From: an uncultured bacterium
Lineage (GTDB): Bacteria; Bacillota; Clostridia; Christensenellales; Borkfalkiaceae
Length of the DNA: 7,425 nucleotides
Assembly: GCA_934871445.1 (NCBI GenBank)
Contig: CAKXBD010000105.1
Coordinates: forward strand, 1-7,425
Direction: 5' to 3'
The notes below the pieces were generated by a model. The model made no database searches and was not told the DNA's origin. It was given only the letters and a program-made list of their open reading frames with translations. Shown here one piece after another: positions 1 to 7,105 of this stretch. The translations under genes and the position numbers were made by a program. The stretch's first letter is position 1, and each line of letters begins with the position of its first letter.

Positions 1-237
1 ATCGAACACTATCGTTCGAGTAATTCGGAATTGTATAAAAAGCTGGAAGCGAGGATTTGTATAGAGAGCCTCGGTATCCGTTATATGCGGTTGGAGTTAT
101 ACGGTAGTCGGTTTAGTCCGGCGTCACTTGCAAAAGAGCAAAACTCGTTTCGCATGGATTGCCTGAAAATGGGTGTGGAAATGTTGTCCGAACAAGTGAG
201 CCTGTCTACGGTTTACGAGGCGTGGGGGCTCATTTGA
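1..237 (+). CDS. C-terminal fragment of a DUF4838-like (glycosidase-associated) protein, 5' end outside the window
   Basis: The frame is open from base 1 and ends at TGA 235-237, leaving 78 residues of a longer protein. Visible features are a charged helix (LYKKLEARICIESLGIRYM, residues 11-29), a short LELYGSRFSP segment, and an end reading MGVEMLSEQVSL then VYEAWG. From memory of the family, the helix with a short R-Y-x-x-L motif, followed by a 'G-hydrophobic-x-x-(L/I)SE-x-x-SL' segment and an aromatic end, resembles the extreme C-terminus of DUF4838 proteins, large proteins with a glycosidase-like barrel often encoded beside sugar-use genes. This is a resemblance judged by eye on a short tail, so the family call is tentative; that it is a real coding end is much surer. 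It lies about 20 bp before the lipoprotein gene on the same strand, which fits co-transcription and a carbohydrate role. Confidence 0.55.
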   Translation: MEHYRSSNSELYKKLEARICIESLGIRYMRLELYGSRFSPASLAKEQNSFRMDCLKMGVEMLSEQVSLSTVYEAWGLI

Positions 238-247
238 GAAAATTTTT

Positions 248-253
248 GGAGGA
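248..253 (+). promoter_or_regulatory. Ribosome binding site of the lipoprotein gene
   Basis: GGAGGA lies 3 nt before ATG 257 and 6 nt before ATG 260. The usual spacing favours the second ATG, so the lipoprotein start was set at 260. The two starts differ by a single Met. Confidence 0.75.
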
Positions 254-259
254 AAAATG

Positions 260-3200
260 ATGAAAGTCAAAAAACTGATTGTCTCCATAGCGGCTTTTGT
301 TGCCGTATTTACGGGGGCTTTATTGGTAGGTTGTAACAATCACTCATCTGAGGAGAGCGGAGGAAGTTCTTCGGATGTTACCGTTTCCGCCGGAATTACT
401 TTGGATAGGAACTCCTGTACGTTGGGCGTAGGGGAAACGACTACACTGTTCCCCTCTGTTACAGGCTATGAGGGGAACATCACATGGACCACTTCGGATA
501 ATTCCGTCGTGACAGTAGACGGAGGAAAGCTCACGGCGCAGAAACAAGGAACGGCTGTCGTCAAGGCAATCATCGACGGAGCTGAGGCCGCCTGTACGGT
601 GACGGTCACCCGTGCGTCCGAAGTGGGGACGCTGACGACGGATTATTCTTCTCTCAATTTGCTCGTGGGGAAATCGGTTGAGGTGCAGGCGTCCGTGACG
701 TTTGACGGAACGATAGTGGAAGGGCTCTCTTTTGAGTGGAACAGCGAAAATGAAGCGGTGGCGTCGGTCGTCTCGGAGGGCGATAAGGCGTCAGTCTCGG
801 GATTGACGTCCGGCTCGACGTTCATTACCGTGTCCTGCGTGCATTTCGGGGAAATCCTGACGGAAACGATATCCGTCTCCGTGCGCAACGATGTATCTCT
901 CTCCGTGGAAAATCTCATTCCGAACGAGGACGGGTATGCGCTCACTTTGGTAAAGTCGGAGCCGTCCGGCTATGTCGGGGAGGAAAAGCGCGAATTTTCT
1001 CCCGTCTTTGCGGTGACGGTGGACGGGAAGGAAATCGCATCCCCCGATGTAAAGGTTGAAATTCCCGCAGAGGCGGGATCTGTCGTCCGCTACGAGGAAG
1101 ATACGAATAAAATTGTTGCCGTCGGGGTTGGGGAAACGGATATATCCTTTGTTTATGAAACGGGGGGAAACCGTTATGCCGTAACTGCAAATATTTGCGT
1201 AATTCTGCCGGAAATCGTCGAGGAAAAAGTTTTCGATTTTGAGATTTCGGAGGACTACGCGCTCATCTCTTCCGCGTTATTGCCGAAGAATCCCGACTCC
1301 GCGCGAATAGACGGGGAAGAACTTGCTTTTTCCGTTTCCGGCGAAGGAATCAAAATAGAAGGATATAAGGGAATAGATTTCGGCAAACATACGTTGACGA
1401 TAGAGGACGAGAATATGTCCTATCGCGCGGAAGCGTTTGTCGTGACTTCCGTCATCAGGAATAAAGAAGATTTGGACGCGATGGCAAAAGAGGCGGAACA
1501 AGGAAACGGCGTTTGGGACGGATATTTCGTGCTCGGGAACGATATTGCTTATAACGGCGAATTCAAGACATTTTGCGGCCTTAACCACTGCGCGGGCTGG
1601 GGCGGAACGACGGGATTTCTCGGCACGTTTGACGGGCGCGGATATATTATCGAGGGGTTGACAATCGCCGCAGACTCGGAAGGGCGAGCTTATTTTGGGG
1701 GATTGTTCGGGGTTATCGGTTCTTCGGGTACGGTGAAGAACGTGGGATTTGTCAATTCAAAAATTGAAGCATCCGATGCTTCGGGAATCGTAGCGGATAT
1801 CGTGTACGGCGCGATTGAGGACGTATTTGTAGAAGTGGATAATCAGGGTGGCATGAGATGTGCGGGGATTGCGCGATACATTCTCAGCGGAGGAAAGCTC
1901 AATCGTTGCATGATATTTTTAAGCGGAGCCAAAGAAGCTGCGGAAGGGGATTTTTCAGGCAGCAATCTTGCGCTCGTTTCCTTCTCTGCCAATGAGGCAA
2001 AGATAGATAACTGCTATTCCGTAGGCGCGTTGGAATTATATCGGACGGGCGGGGATATTCCCGTCGCGGGTTCGGAAACGGACACCTTAAAGAGTTTTTC
2101 TGACTATTCAGAAATGAAGGAATATTCTTTTTCTCTCGAAAATTGGCCGGAAGAAATATGGATAGCGGAAGGAGGTGTTCCTCTCTTTGCCTCTTATGTG
2201 AAGTATGTCAAGTCGAACATAGAGGACCTTGCAATCGGCAACGACGAAACCTTGCCCGTATCGGATATATTGGAGCTTGACGGTTCGGAAATGTTCGTTT
2301 ATACGCTGAAAGACGAGAAAGAGGGAATTTCTATGGAAGGAAATATCATTACCGTCGAGGGGTGTTTCGGGGAAACTTTTACCGTCGTGGCAACTTGGAT
2401 TTTCGACGAAACAGTTAAGTCGGAGAAGACCTTTACGATAGCGGACAAAGAGACGATTTCCCTCAATGAGACATTCGACATCGATTTGAAAAATTCTCGG
2501 GCGACGATTAGCGCAGAGGAATTCAAAGGTTATCAGGTTATATCTGTGAAAGTCGACGATTTGTCCTTAAAATTTCAACAGGACGAGATTTCATTGACTC
2601 TCGAAGGATATTCCGAAATTCCCTATGGAGAGAAACAGATAACGATAGAGGCGGATAAGGCGACGTTTAAGGGAAAAGTCCTTTTCGCTACGTTCATTTC
2701 AAGTACAGAAGAATGGGACGCAGAAGTTGCGGCGACGGCGGCGGACCCTGCCAATTGGGATAAATATTACGTGCTTACCGCAAATCTCGATTATACGGGA
2801 AAGACATATCGTACCCCTAAGGGGGAACAGTACGGAGCCGTAAGCGGATTCAAAGGGATATTTGACGGTCGGAATCATAAAATTATCGGAGTTACGTTGC
2901 GAGGTGTCGGGCAAAGTTTCTTTGGAACCGTTGCTCTCAGCGGCATAATCAAAAATGTCGCGTTTATCGATTGCGGTCTTTCTTTCACCGAAGCAGACGG
3001 TACTACGTTTATTTCTACAAATAAATCCGCGATTGTGGCAGATTTGCTCTACGGCAGTGTGGAAAATATTTATCTCCAATATGTCAATGACGGACATTGG
3101 TGGACAGCCGGTATCGCTTACTTTGTATATGAAACCGCGTCTGTAAAAAATTGCATTGCCGAGGTAACGGGGCATGTAGGGGATAAATTACATTCGCTCT

Positions 3201-3454
3201 TCGTAATTTGTAAGGTGGACGCCGTGATTTCCGATTGTTACGCTGTCACCGAATTGGAAATGCCTATCGCCTGTACGGGAGATGACCCTGCTGCCGGAAC
3301 CGCCTTTGTCGAGACGGAAAACGTACGGACTTTTGATTCTCTTGAAGATATGAAAAAGGCAACGCCCGACCTTTCCGGTTGGAATTCAGATATATGGGAT
3401 ATTTCGTCCGGCGTGCCGATTTTTCGCGAAAACGTAGAAGGAACGGAAGAATGA
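260..3454 (+). CDS. Large surface lipoprotein with Ig-like (BIG2-type) domains and two copies of a beta-helix-like module
   Basis: This 1064-residue protein is probably exported and anchored by a lipid on the outer face of the membrane. It starts with a lipoprotein signal peptide: Lys2, Lys4 and Lys5, a hydrophobic stretch at 6-21, and lipobox LVGC with the lipidated Cys25. A Ser/Glu/Gly-rich linker (28-39) follows. Residues about 45-117 form a BIG2-type Ig fold (ITWTTSDNSVVTVDGG, then GTAVVKA), 125-208 a second (FEWNSENEAVASV), and about 212-318 and 650-730 look like further divergent Ig-like domains. Residues about 334-643 and 748-1055 are two copies of one module. Each copy has a beta-sandwich-like lead-in, then 'GxFDGR', 'SGxxKNVxF' and 'VADxxYG' strands resembling GLUG-type or right-handed beta-helix repeats, and a closing 'W..(D/E)IW....GVP(L/I)F'. 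No catalytic motif or LPXTG sorting signal is visible. Binding a glycan or another surface is inferred from the neighbouring glycosidase genes only. The gene overlaps the next one by 4 bp. Confidence 0.85.
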   Translation: MKVKKLIVSIAAFVAVFTGALLVGCNNHSSEESGGSSSDVTVSAGITLDRNSCTLGVGETTTLFPSVTGYEGNITWTTSDNSVVTVDGGKLTAQKQGTAVVKAIIDGAEAACTVTVTRASEVGTLTTDYSSLNLLVGKSVEVQASVTFDGTIVEGLSFEWNSENEAVASVVSEGDKASVSGLTSGSTFITVSCVHFGEILTETISVSVRNDVSLSVENLIPNEDGYALTLVKSEPSGYVGEEKREFSPVFAVTVDGKEIASPDVKVEIPAEAGSVVRYEEDTNKIVAVGVGETDISFVYETGGNRYAVTANICVILPEIVEEKVFDFEISEDYALISSALLPKNPDSARIDGEELAFSVSGEGIKIEGYKGIDFGKHTLTIEDENMSYRAEAFVVTSVIRNKEDLDAMAKEAEQGNGVWDGYFVLGNDIAYNGEFKTFCGLNHCAGWGGTTGFLGTFDGRGYIIEGLTIAADSEGRAYFGGLFGVIGSSGTVKNVGFVNSKIEASDASGIVADIVYGAIEDVFVEVDNQGGMRCAGIARYILSGGKLNRCMIFLSGAKEAAEGDFSGSNLALVSFSANEAKIDNCYSVGALELYRTGGDIPVAGSETDTLKSFSDYSEMKEYSFSLENWPEEIWIAEGGVPLFASYVKYVKSNIEDLAIGNDETLPVSDILELDGSEMFVYTLKDEKEGISMEGNIITVEGCFGETFTVVATWIFDETVKSEKTFTIADKETISLNETFDIDLKNSRATISAEEFKGYQVISVKVDDLSLKFQQDEISLTLEGYSEIPYGEKQITIEADKATFKGKVLFATFISSTEEWDAEVAATAADPANWDKYYVLTANLDYTGKTYRTPKGEQYGAVSGFKGIFDGRNHKIIGVTLRGVGQSFFGTVALSGIIKNVAFIDCGLSFTEADGTTFISTNKSAIVADLLYGSVENIYLQYVNDGHWWTAGIAYFVYETASVKNCIAEVTGHVGDKLHSLFVICKVDAVISDCYAVTELEMPIACTGDDPAAGTAFVETENVRTFDSLEDMKKATPDLSGWNSDIWDISSGVPIFRENVEGTEE
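1259..2188 (+). repeat. First copy of the duplicated module in the lipoprotein (residues about 334-643)
   Basis: This copy pairs with 2501-3424 at the protein level at a nearly constant offset of about 411-415 residues. Landmarks are KIEGYKGIDFGKHTLTIE, YFVLGNDIAYNG, GTFDGRGYIIEGLTI, SGTVKNVGFVNS, SGIVADIVYGAIEDVFVEV, AGIARYILSGGKLNRC, and the closing NWPEEIWIAEGGVPLF. The DNA of the two copies is well diverged, so the duplication is old. Confidence 0.85.
2501..3424 (+). repeat. Second copy of the duplicated module in the lipoprotein (residues about 748-1055)
   Basis: Counterparts of the first copy appear in the same order: SLTLEGYSEIPYGEKQITIE, YYVLTANLDYTGK, GIFDGRNHKIIGVTL, SGIIKNVAFIDC, SAIVADLLYGSVENIYLQY, AGIAYFVYETASVKNC, and the closing GWNSDIWDISSGVPIF. 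The two copies are separated by a divergent Ig-like spacer of about 100 residues (644-747). Confidence 0.85.
3438..3442 (+). promoter_or_regulatory. Ribosome binding site of the GH32-like gene, inside the lipoprotein's last codons
   Basis: AAGGA, within GAAGGA 3437-3442, sits 8 nt before ATG 3451. It decides the start: an upstream in-frame TTG at 3379 lies inside the lipoprotein gene and would add an Arg-rich extension unlike any GH32 protein. Confidence 0.65.
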
Positions 3455-4989
3455 AGGAAGAAACAATTAAAGATATCAAGGCGGCGCATCGGCTAAAAAG
3501 GCTCATTCATTCCGATAAAAATAGACCGAAATTTCATTTTTGCGTTCCGTTTGACCTCGGGTTTCCCGCCGACCCGAATGCCGTGTTTTTTGCCTGCGGA
3601 CGTTGGCATCTGATGTATATTTACGAAAGCAGAGAGGATTCTTATCGATGGGGACACGCAATCAGCGCTGACCTGGTACACTGGTCTTTTCTGGATGACG
3701 CCCTTATTCCCGACGAGACGGACGGCGGGATTTACAGCGGCGGGGTGCTGTTGGAAGAAGACGGACGCGCCGTAATTTCTTATTGGGCATTGGGGAGAGG
3801 AAACAAAAACGGGGGAATCCGTATCGCAACGGCTTATCCGCCGCTCTATGAAAAGTGGAACAAAATGTCGGGGTACGCCGTTGAATGTCGGGAATGGGGA
3901 ATTTCCTACAGAGAAAATACAAGCGAATTGGCTTGCGCTGACCCCGGGAATTTATGGAAAGAAGGGGATAAGTATTATATGCAAACGGGCAATCTGCCCC
4001 TGCTCGATAAATATAGAAGTCTGCCTTCTCCGCCTTTGGATAAAAGGGGGGATTGGACAGAATTATTCGTCTCAGACAATCTTTGTTCATGGAAATATCT
4101 CCATCGCTTTTATAAGCGGGATGAGAATGGACGATATACCGCAGATTCGGAAGATGCAATGTGCCCTTGGTTTGGAGCTCTGCCTTTAAGAGACGGAGGG
4201 GATTCCGGACTATGGCTTCAATTATTCATGTCTCATAATCGCGGAGCACAGTATTATATAGGAGATTATGACCGTACGGAAATCAAGTTTATTCCGCGTT
4301 CTCACGGCAGGATGTCTTTCAGCGATAACTGCCTGTTTGCTCCCGAAGCAGCTCGGGCGCCCGATGGAAGGCTTATCGCTTTTTATTGGTTGCGGGATAA
4401 CTTGGACGACGATTTGGAAAGAGAACTGAAAAAGGGGTGGTCGGGGATTCATGCGCTTCCCCGTGAGCTTTGGCTGAGAGACGATGGACGGTTGGGGATT
4501 GCGCCTGTCCGTGAACTCCGGAAACTTCGGCGGAGAGAAACGGAATATAGCTTTTTTGCGTCCGAAAAAGAAATTAAATTATCTGTTTTGAATCCGTTTT
4601 GTTGCGAACTGGAATTACAGGCAAAAGTATCTTCGGAGGGGTGTTGCGGTTTTGAAATCTTTTTCGACGAAAAGAAGGAAGAAGTCCTTTTCGTCTTTAT
4701 GGATTTTGTCAAACAAACGTTGGTCATAGATACCGTGCATAGCGGCACGGCGGGGAGAAAAATAAAGGACGAGGCACCTTTGCCTCTTTCAATAGACCAA
4801 ACCCTGTGCCTTCGGATTTATATCGACGGATGTACGGTAGAGGCTTTCGCAAACGATTTACAGGCAATGACTCGACAGGTATTTCCGAAATCCTATGATT
4901 TCGCTGAAATCCGTTGTTTTTATCGTTCGGAAAAGGTTTCTTGTGAAAATATCTGTCGGGTGATTGCCTACGATATTGCAGAAGCATAA
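3451..4989 (+). CDS. GH32-like glycoside hydrolase (beta-fructosidase superfamily), atypical active site
   Basis: The protein has 512 residues, a normal length for GH32, and no signal peptide, so it is probably cytoplasmic. The N-terminal five-bladed-propeller part shows FPADPNAVF (38-46), matching the family's W-M-N-D-P-N-G motif, with Asp41 as the expected nucleophile. WHLMYIYES (52-60), WGHAISADLVHW (67-78) and GGIYSGGVLLEEDG (92-105) are also typical blade motifs. Asp164 in ACADPGNLW corresponds to the Asp of the family's R-D-P motif, but the Arg is Ala. In place of the W-E-C-P acid/base motif it has SEDAMCPWF (233-241), with Met directly before Cys-Pro. SHNRGAQYYIGDY (261-273), FAPEAARAPDGR (296-307) and SGIHALPREL (331-340) resemble a GH32-like subgroup I recall with the same E-D-x-x-C-P arrangement. 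The C-terminal beta-sandwich carries LRIYIDGCTVEAFAND (454-469), very typical of GH32. Hydrolysis of terminal fructosides is the family default; with these changes the true substrate is open. The 4-bp overlap with the lipoprotein gene suggests translational coupling. Confidence 0.85.
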   Translation: MKEETIKDIKAAHRLKRLIHSDKNRPKFHFCVPFDLGFPADPNAVFFACGRWHLMYIYESREDSYRWGHAISADLVHWSFLDDALIPDETDGGIYSGGVLLEEDGRAVISYWALGRGNKNGGIRIATAYPPLYEKWNKMSGYAVECREWGISYRENTSELACADPGNLWKEGDKYYMQTGNLPLLDKYRSLPSPPLDKRGDWTELFVSDNLCSWKYLHRFYKRDENGRYTADSEDAMCPWFGALPLRDGGDSGLWLQLFMSHNRGAQYYIGDYDRTEIKFIPRSHGRMSFSDNCLFAPEAARAPDGRLIAFYWLRDNLDDDLERELKKGWSGIHALPRELWLRDDGRLGIAPVRELRKLRRRETEYSFFASEKEIKLSVLNPFCCELELQAKVSSEGCCGFEIFFDEKKEEVLFVFMDFVKQTLVIDTVHSGTAGRKIKDEAPLPLSIDQTLCLRIYIDGCTVEAFANDLQAMTRQVFPKSYDFAEIRCFYRSEKVSCENICRVIAYDIAEA

Positions 4990-5013
4990 ATAATATTATA
5001 TAAAAAATAGCTC

Positions 5014-5020
5014 GGAAGGA
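5014..5020 (+). promoter_or_regulatory. Ribosome binding site of the GH20 gene
   Basis: GGAAGGA ends 4 nt before ATG 5025. It lies in a 35-bp AT-rich gap after the GH32-like stop codon and supports this start. Confidence 0.65.
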
Positions 5021-5024
5021 AAAT

Positions 5025-6878
5025 ATGCAATTTATTATAAAGGGAAATTGTTTGACGGAGGAACAGGCGGGAGCATTGTCCGATATGTTCAAGGAAGCGG
5101 ACTGTAAACTCGGGACAATACAAGTAGAAGCTAAAAAAGGAATAGAAAACCATTGTCGTTTTGACGGGAAGGAATTAAAAGTCGTGTATACGGAAAAAGT
5201 ATACCTTTTCCGTTCTATCGGGCATTTGGCGGTTTCAAAAGGAAAAGAGTTTGAATATAGCGAAAATAAACCTTTTGAAAAACTCGGCACAATGGTAGAC
5301 TGTTCGCGGAATGGAGTATATACAGTGCAAGCACTGAAAAGATTGATTCGTTATCTGGCCCTTTGCGGGTATAACAGTTTACAGATTTACACAGAGGATA
5401 CTTACCATATTGAGGGAGAACCTTATTTCGGATATTTACGCGGCGCTTATACGAAGGAGGAACTGAAGAAATTAGACGCCTATGCAGATTCTTACGGGAT
5501 AGAATTGATACCATGTATTCAGACCTTGGCGCATCTTAGCCGAATTTTTCGATGGAAACCGTATTCCGAAATTAACGATATCGACGATATCCTTTTGGTG
5601 GACGATGAACGCACTTATAAATTGATAGACGGAATGTTCGCTACGGCAGCGGAATGTTTTACTTCCCGAAACATCAATATCGGAATGGACGAGGCTTTCA
5701 GGCTGGGCATGGGAAAGTATCGCGTCCTCCATGGAGGAACGGACCGGATTCAGCTCATGTTGCGGCATTTGCGCCGAGTACAGGAAATCGCCGGAAAATA
5801 TGGTTTTCATTGTGCTATGTGGTCGGATATGTACTATCATTTGGCCTTTGGCGGATATTATAGGGAAGACGCGGACGAATTCCCTTTTGACCGCGGAAGT
5901 ATTCCCGACGACATTCGGTTGATTTATTGGGACTATTACAGTAAATCGCAGACGCATTATGAAAAAATTCTTTCTCAACATAAACGTTTATCCGAAAATA
6001 TTTGGTTTGCAGGGGCTTTTTGGACGTTTTTGGGATTTCTTCCGAATAATTCATTCAGCATCGAGGCTGCTCAATCGTCCGTCCGCGCGTGTAAAGAACA
6101 AAATATATCGAATATCTTTTTTGCTATGTGGGGAGATTTCGGGTCGGAATGTTCTGTTTTTTCGGTCCTTCCGTCCATAGTGTTTGCCGCAGAATTTGCC
6201 TATGGAAACGAAGACGGAAAATTTTTGGAAAAGAAATTTTCTGCGCTTTCAGGTGTATCCTTCGATTGTTTTTTAGCTTTGGAAAAAGCGGATAAAATAG
6301 GAAATTGCAGTGGGGCGGATTTTACAGACCCGAGTAAATATATGTTGTATAACGACTGCTTTGCGGGGATTTTAGATACGACGGTGACTATATCCGATGG
6401 GAGAGAATATGAGGTTTTAGCCGAAGAATTAAAACCATATATTCGTCATCGAATTTGGGGAAATTTATTTTCGTTTGCCTATTCACTGGTTCGTGTGATG
6501 GAATATAAAGTAACGATAGGAATTCGTACCCGAGCTTTATATCGGGCAGGGAAAAAGGAAGCTCTGTGCGAACTTGCCGAAAAGGATTATAAAATACTTT
6601 CTGAAAGATTAAATGAATTTTATCGATCTTTTTCGAGGCTTTGGCACGCGGAAAAAAAGGCATATGGATTTGAAATCAGCAATTACCGTATAGGAGGATT
6701 AATTTCTCGCGTTAATTATTGCCGTGACCGTTTGTTGGCATATTGCGCCGAAAAAATACCACGGATAGACGAGCTTGAAGAAGAATTGCTCGATTATTAC
6801 GGTAACGAAAAACAATATACGGCGCAATTGGGGTATATCAATGAGTTTTTGAAAATAGCAAGCGTCAATAATTTCTGA
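5025..6878 (+). CDS. GH20 family beta-N-acetylhexosaminidase-like protein, cytoplasmic type
   Basis: Members of this family release terminal GlcNAc or GalNAc from the non-reducing end by substrate-assisted catalysis, using a neighbouring Asp-Glu pair. The 617-residue protein has no signal peptide. Residues 1-86 form the small N-terminal alpha/beta domain common in GH20. The barrel starts at KLGTMVDCSRNGVYTVQALK (86-105) and continues through YNSLQIYTEDTYHIEGEPYF (116-135), IELIPCIQTLAHL (159-171) and the catalytic motif NINIGMDEAFRLGMGKY (216-232), in which Asp222-Glu223 is the expected pair. MWSDMY (265-270), YWDYYS (301-306), FAGAFWTFLGFLPNN (328-342) and MWGDFGSECSVFSVLPS (368-384) supply the usual aromatic pocket. 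About 200 mainly helical residues follow to the C-terminus. Length, domain order and motifs match the cytoplasmic GH20 type of Firmicutes, such as GH20C of Streptococcus pneumoniae (recalled, not aligned). As the last gene of the operon, it fits the intracellular trimming of imported amino-sugar oligosaccharides. Whether it favours GlcNAc or GalNAc cannot be read from the sequence. Confidence 0.9.
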   Translation: MQFIIKGNCLTEEQAGALSDMFKEADCKLGTIQVEAKKGIENHCRFDGKELKVVYTEKVYLFRSIGHLAVSKGKEFEYSENKPFEKLGTMVDCSRNGVYTVQALKRLIRYLALCGYNSLQIYTEDTYHIEGEPYFGYLRGAYTKEELKKLDAYADSYGIELIPCIQTLAHLSRIFRWKPYSEINDIDDILLVDDERTYKLIDGMFATAAECFTSRNINIGMDEAFRLGMGKYRVLHGGTDRIQLMLRHLRRVQEIAGKYGFHCAMWSDMYYHLAFGGYYREDADEFPFDRGSIPDDIRLIYWDYYSKSQTHYEKILSQHKRLSENIWFAGAFWTFLGFLPNNSFSIEAAQSSVRACKEQNISNIFFAMWGDFGSECSVFSVLPSIVFAAEFAYGNEDGKFLEKKFSALSGVSFDCFLALEKADKIGNCSGADFTDPSKYMLYNDCFAGILDTTVTISDGREYEVLAEELKPYIRHRIWGNLFSFAYSLVRVMEYKVTIGIRTRALYRAGKKEALCELAEKDYKILSERLNEFYRSFSRLWHAEKKAYGFEISNYRIGGLISRVNYCRDRLLAYCAEKIPRIDELEEELLDYYGNEKQYTAQLGYINEFLKIASVNNF

Positions 6879-7105
6879 AAGATATCGATAAATTATCGGG
6901 GATAAGGAATGATTATAAAAACGGAATAAAAAAGTAATGAGCTCTTAAATATCTGATAATAGAGTTATTAAAAATGAAAAGCGAAAATAGAATTTATAAA
7001 AGAAAGATAAAGGAAAGATAAGAGAAAAGGCAAAACGTTAGAAAGGTATGAATAGACACGAACAAGCCCGAGGAACCACAAAGCGGAAAAGCAGGTATTA
7101 TAAGA
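6879..7105. other. A/purine-rich stretch between the operon and the hairpin, no convincing plus-strand gene
   Basis: The plus strand is strongly A/G-rich, especially about 6961-7060, and stop codons are frequent in the plus frames. The only ATG-started plus-strand ORF I examined here (from 6974, 15 codons) has no ribosome binding site. There is a small inverted repeat CGATAA/TTATCG at 6886-6898 with no T tract after it. On the minus strand, 6994-7105 is formally the tail of the recombinase frame but reads as a low-complexity hydrophobic extension. Confidence 0.6.

Noticed and set aside
2699..3175. Long minus-strand open frame of 158 codons inside the lipoprotein gene
   Set aside because: It is antisense to a clearly coding frame with a recognisable domain and has no family resemblance of its own.
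3379..3450. An in-frame N-terminal extension of the GH32-like protein starting at TTG 3379
   Set aside because: It lies wholly inside the lipoprotein gene and gives an Arg-rich stretch unlike GH32 proteins; ATG 3451 has a well-spaced AAGGA and the typical 4-bp operon overlap.
4976..5004. Possible internal promoter TTGCAG, 17 nt, TATAAA before the GH20 gene
   Set aside because: The -35 box matches only half of the consensus, and the leader would be only about 14 nt, mostly the ribosome binding site; AT-rich gaps make such matches by chance.
4724..5290. Minus-strand open frame of 188 codons across the GH32-like/GH20 junction
   Set aside because: It covers the ends of two well-supported plus-strand genes, is low complexity (Phe, Ser, Pro and Arg rich), and resembles no known family.
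6886..6898. Inverted repeat CGATAA/TTATCG right after the GH20 stop as a terminator
   Set aside because: The stem is AT-rich, leaves only a 1-3 nt loop, and no T tract follows; the hairpin at 7106-7145 is far better.
6974..7021. Small ORF of 15 codons starting ATG 6974
   Set aside because: No ribosome binding site, a Lys/Arg-rich product expected from an A-rich stretch, and no support of any kind.
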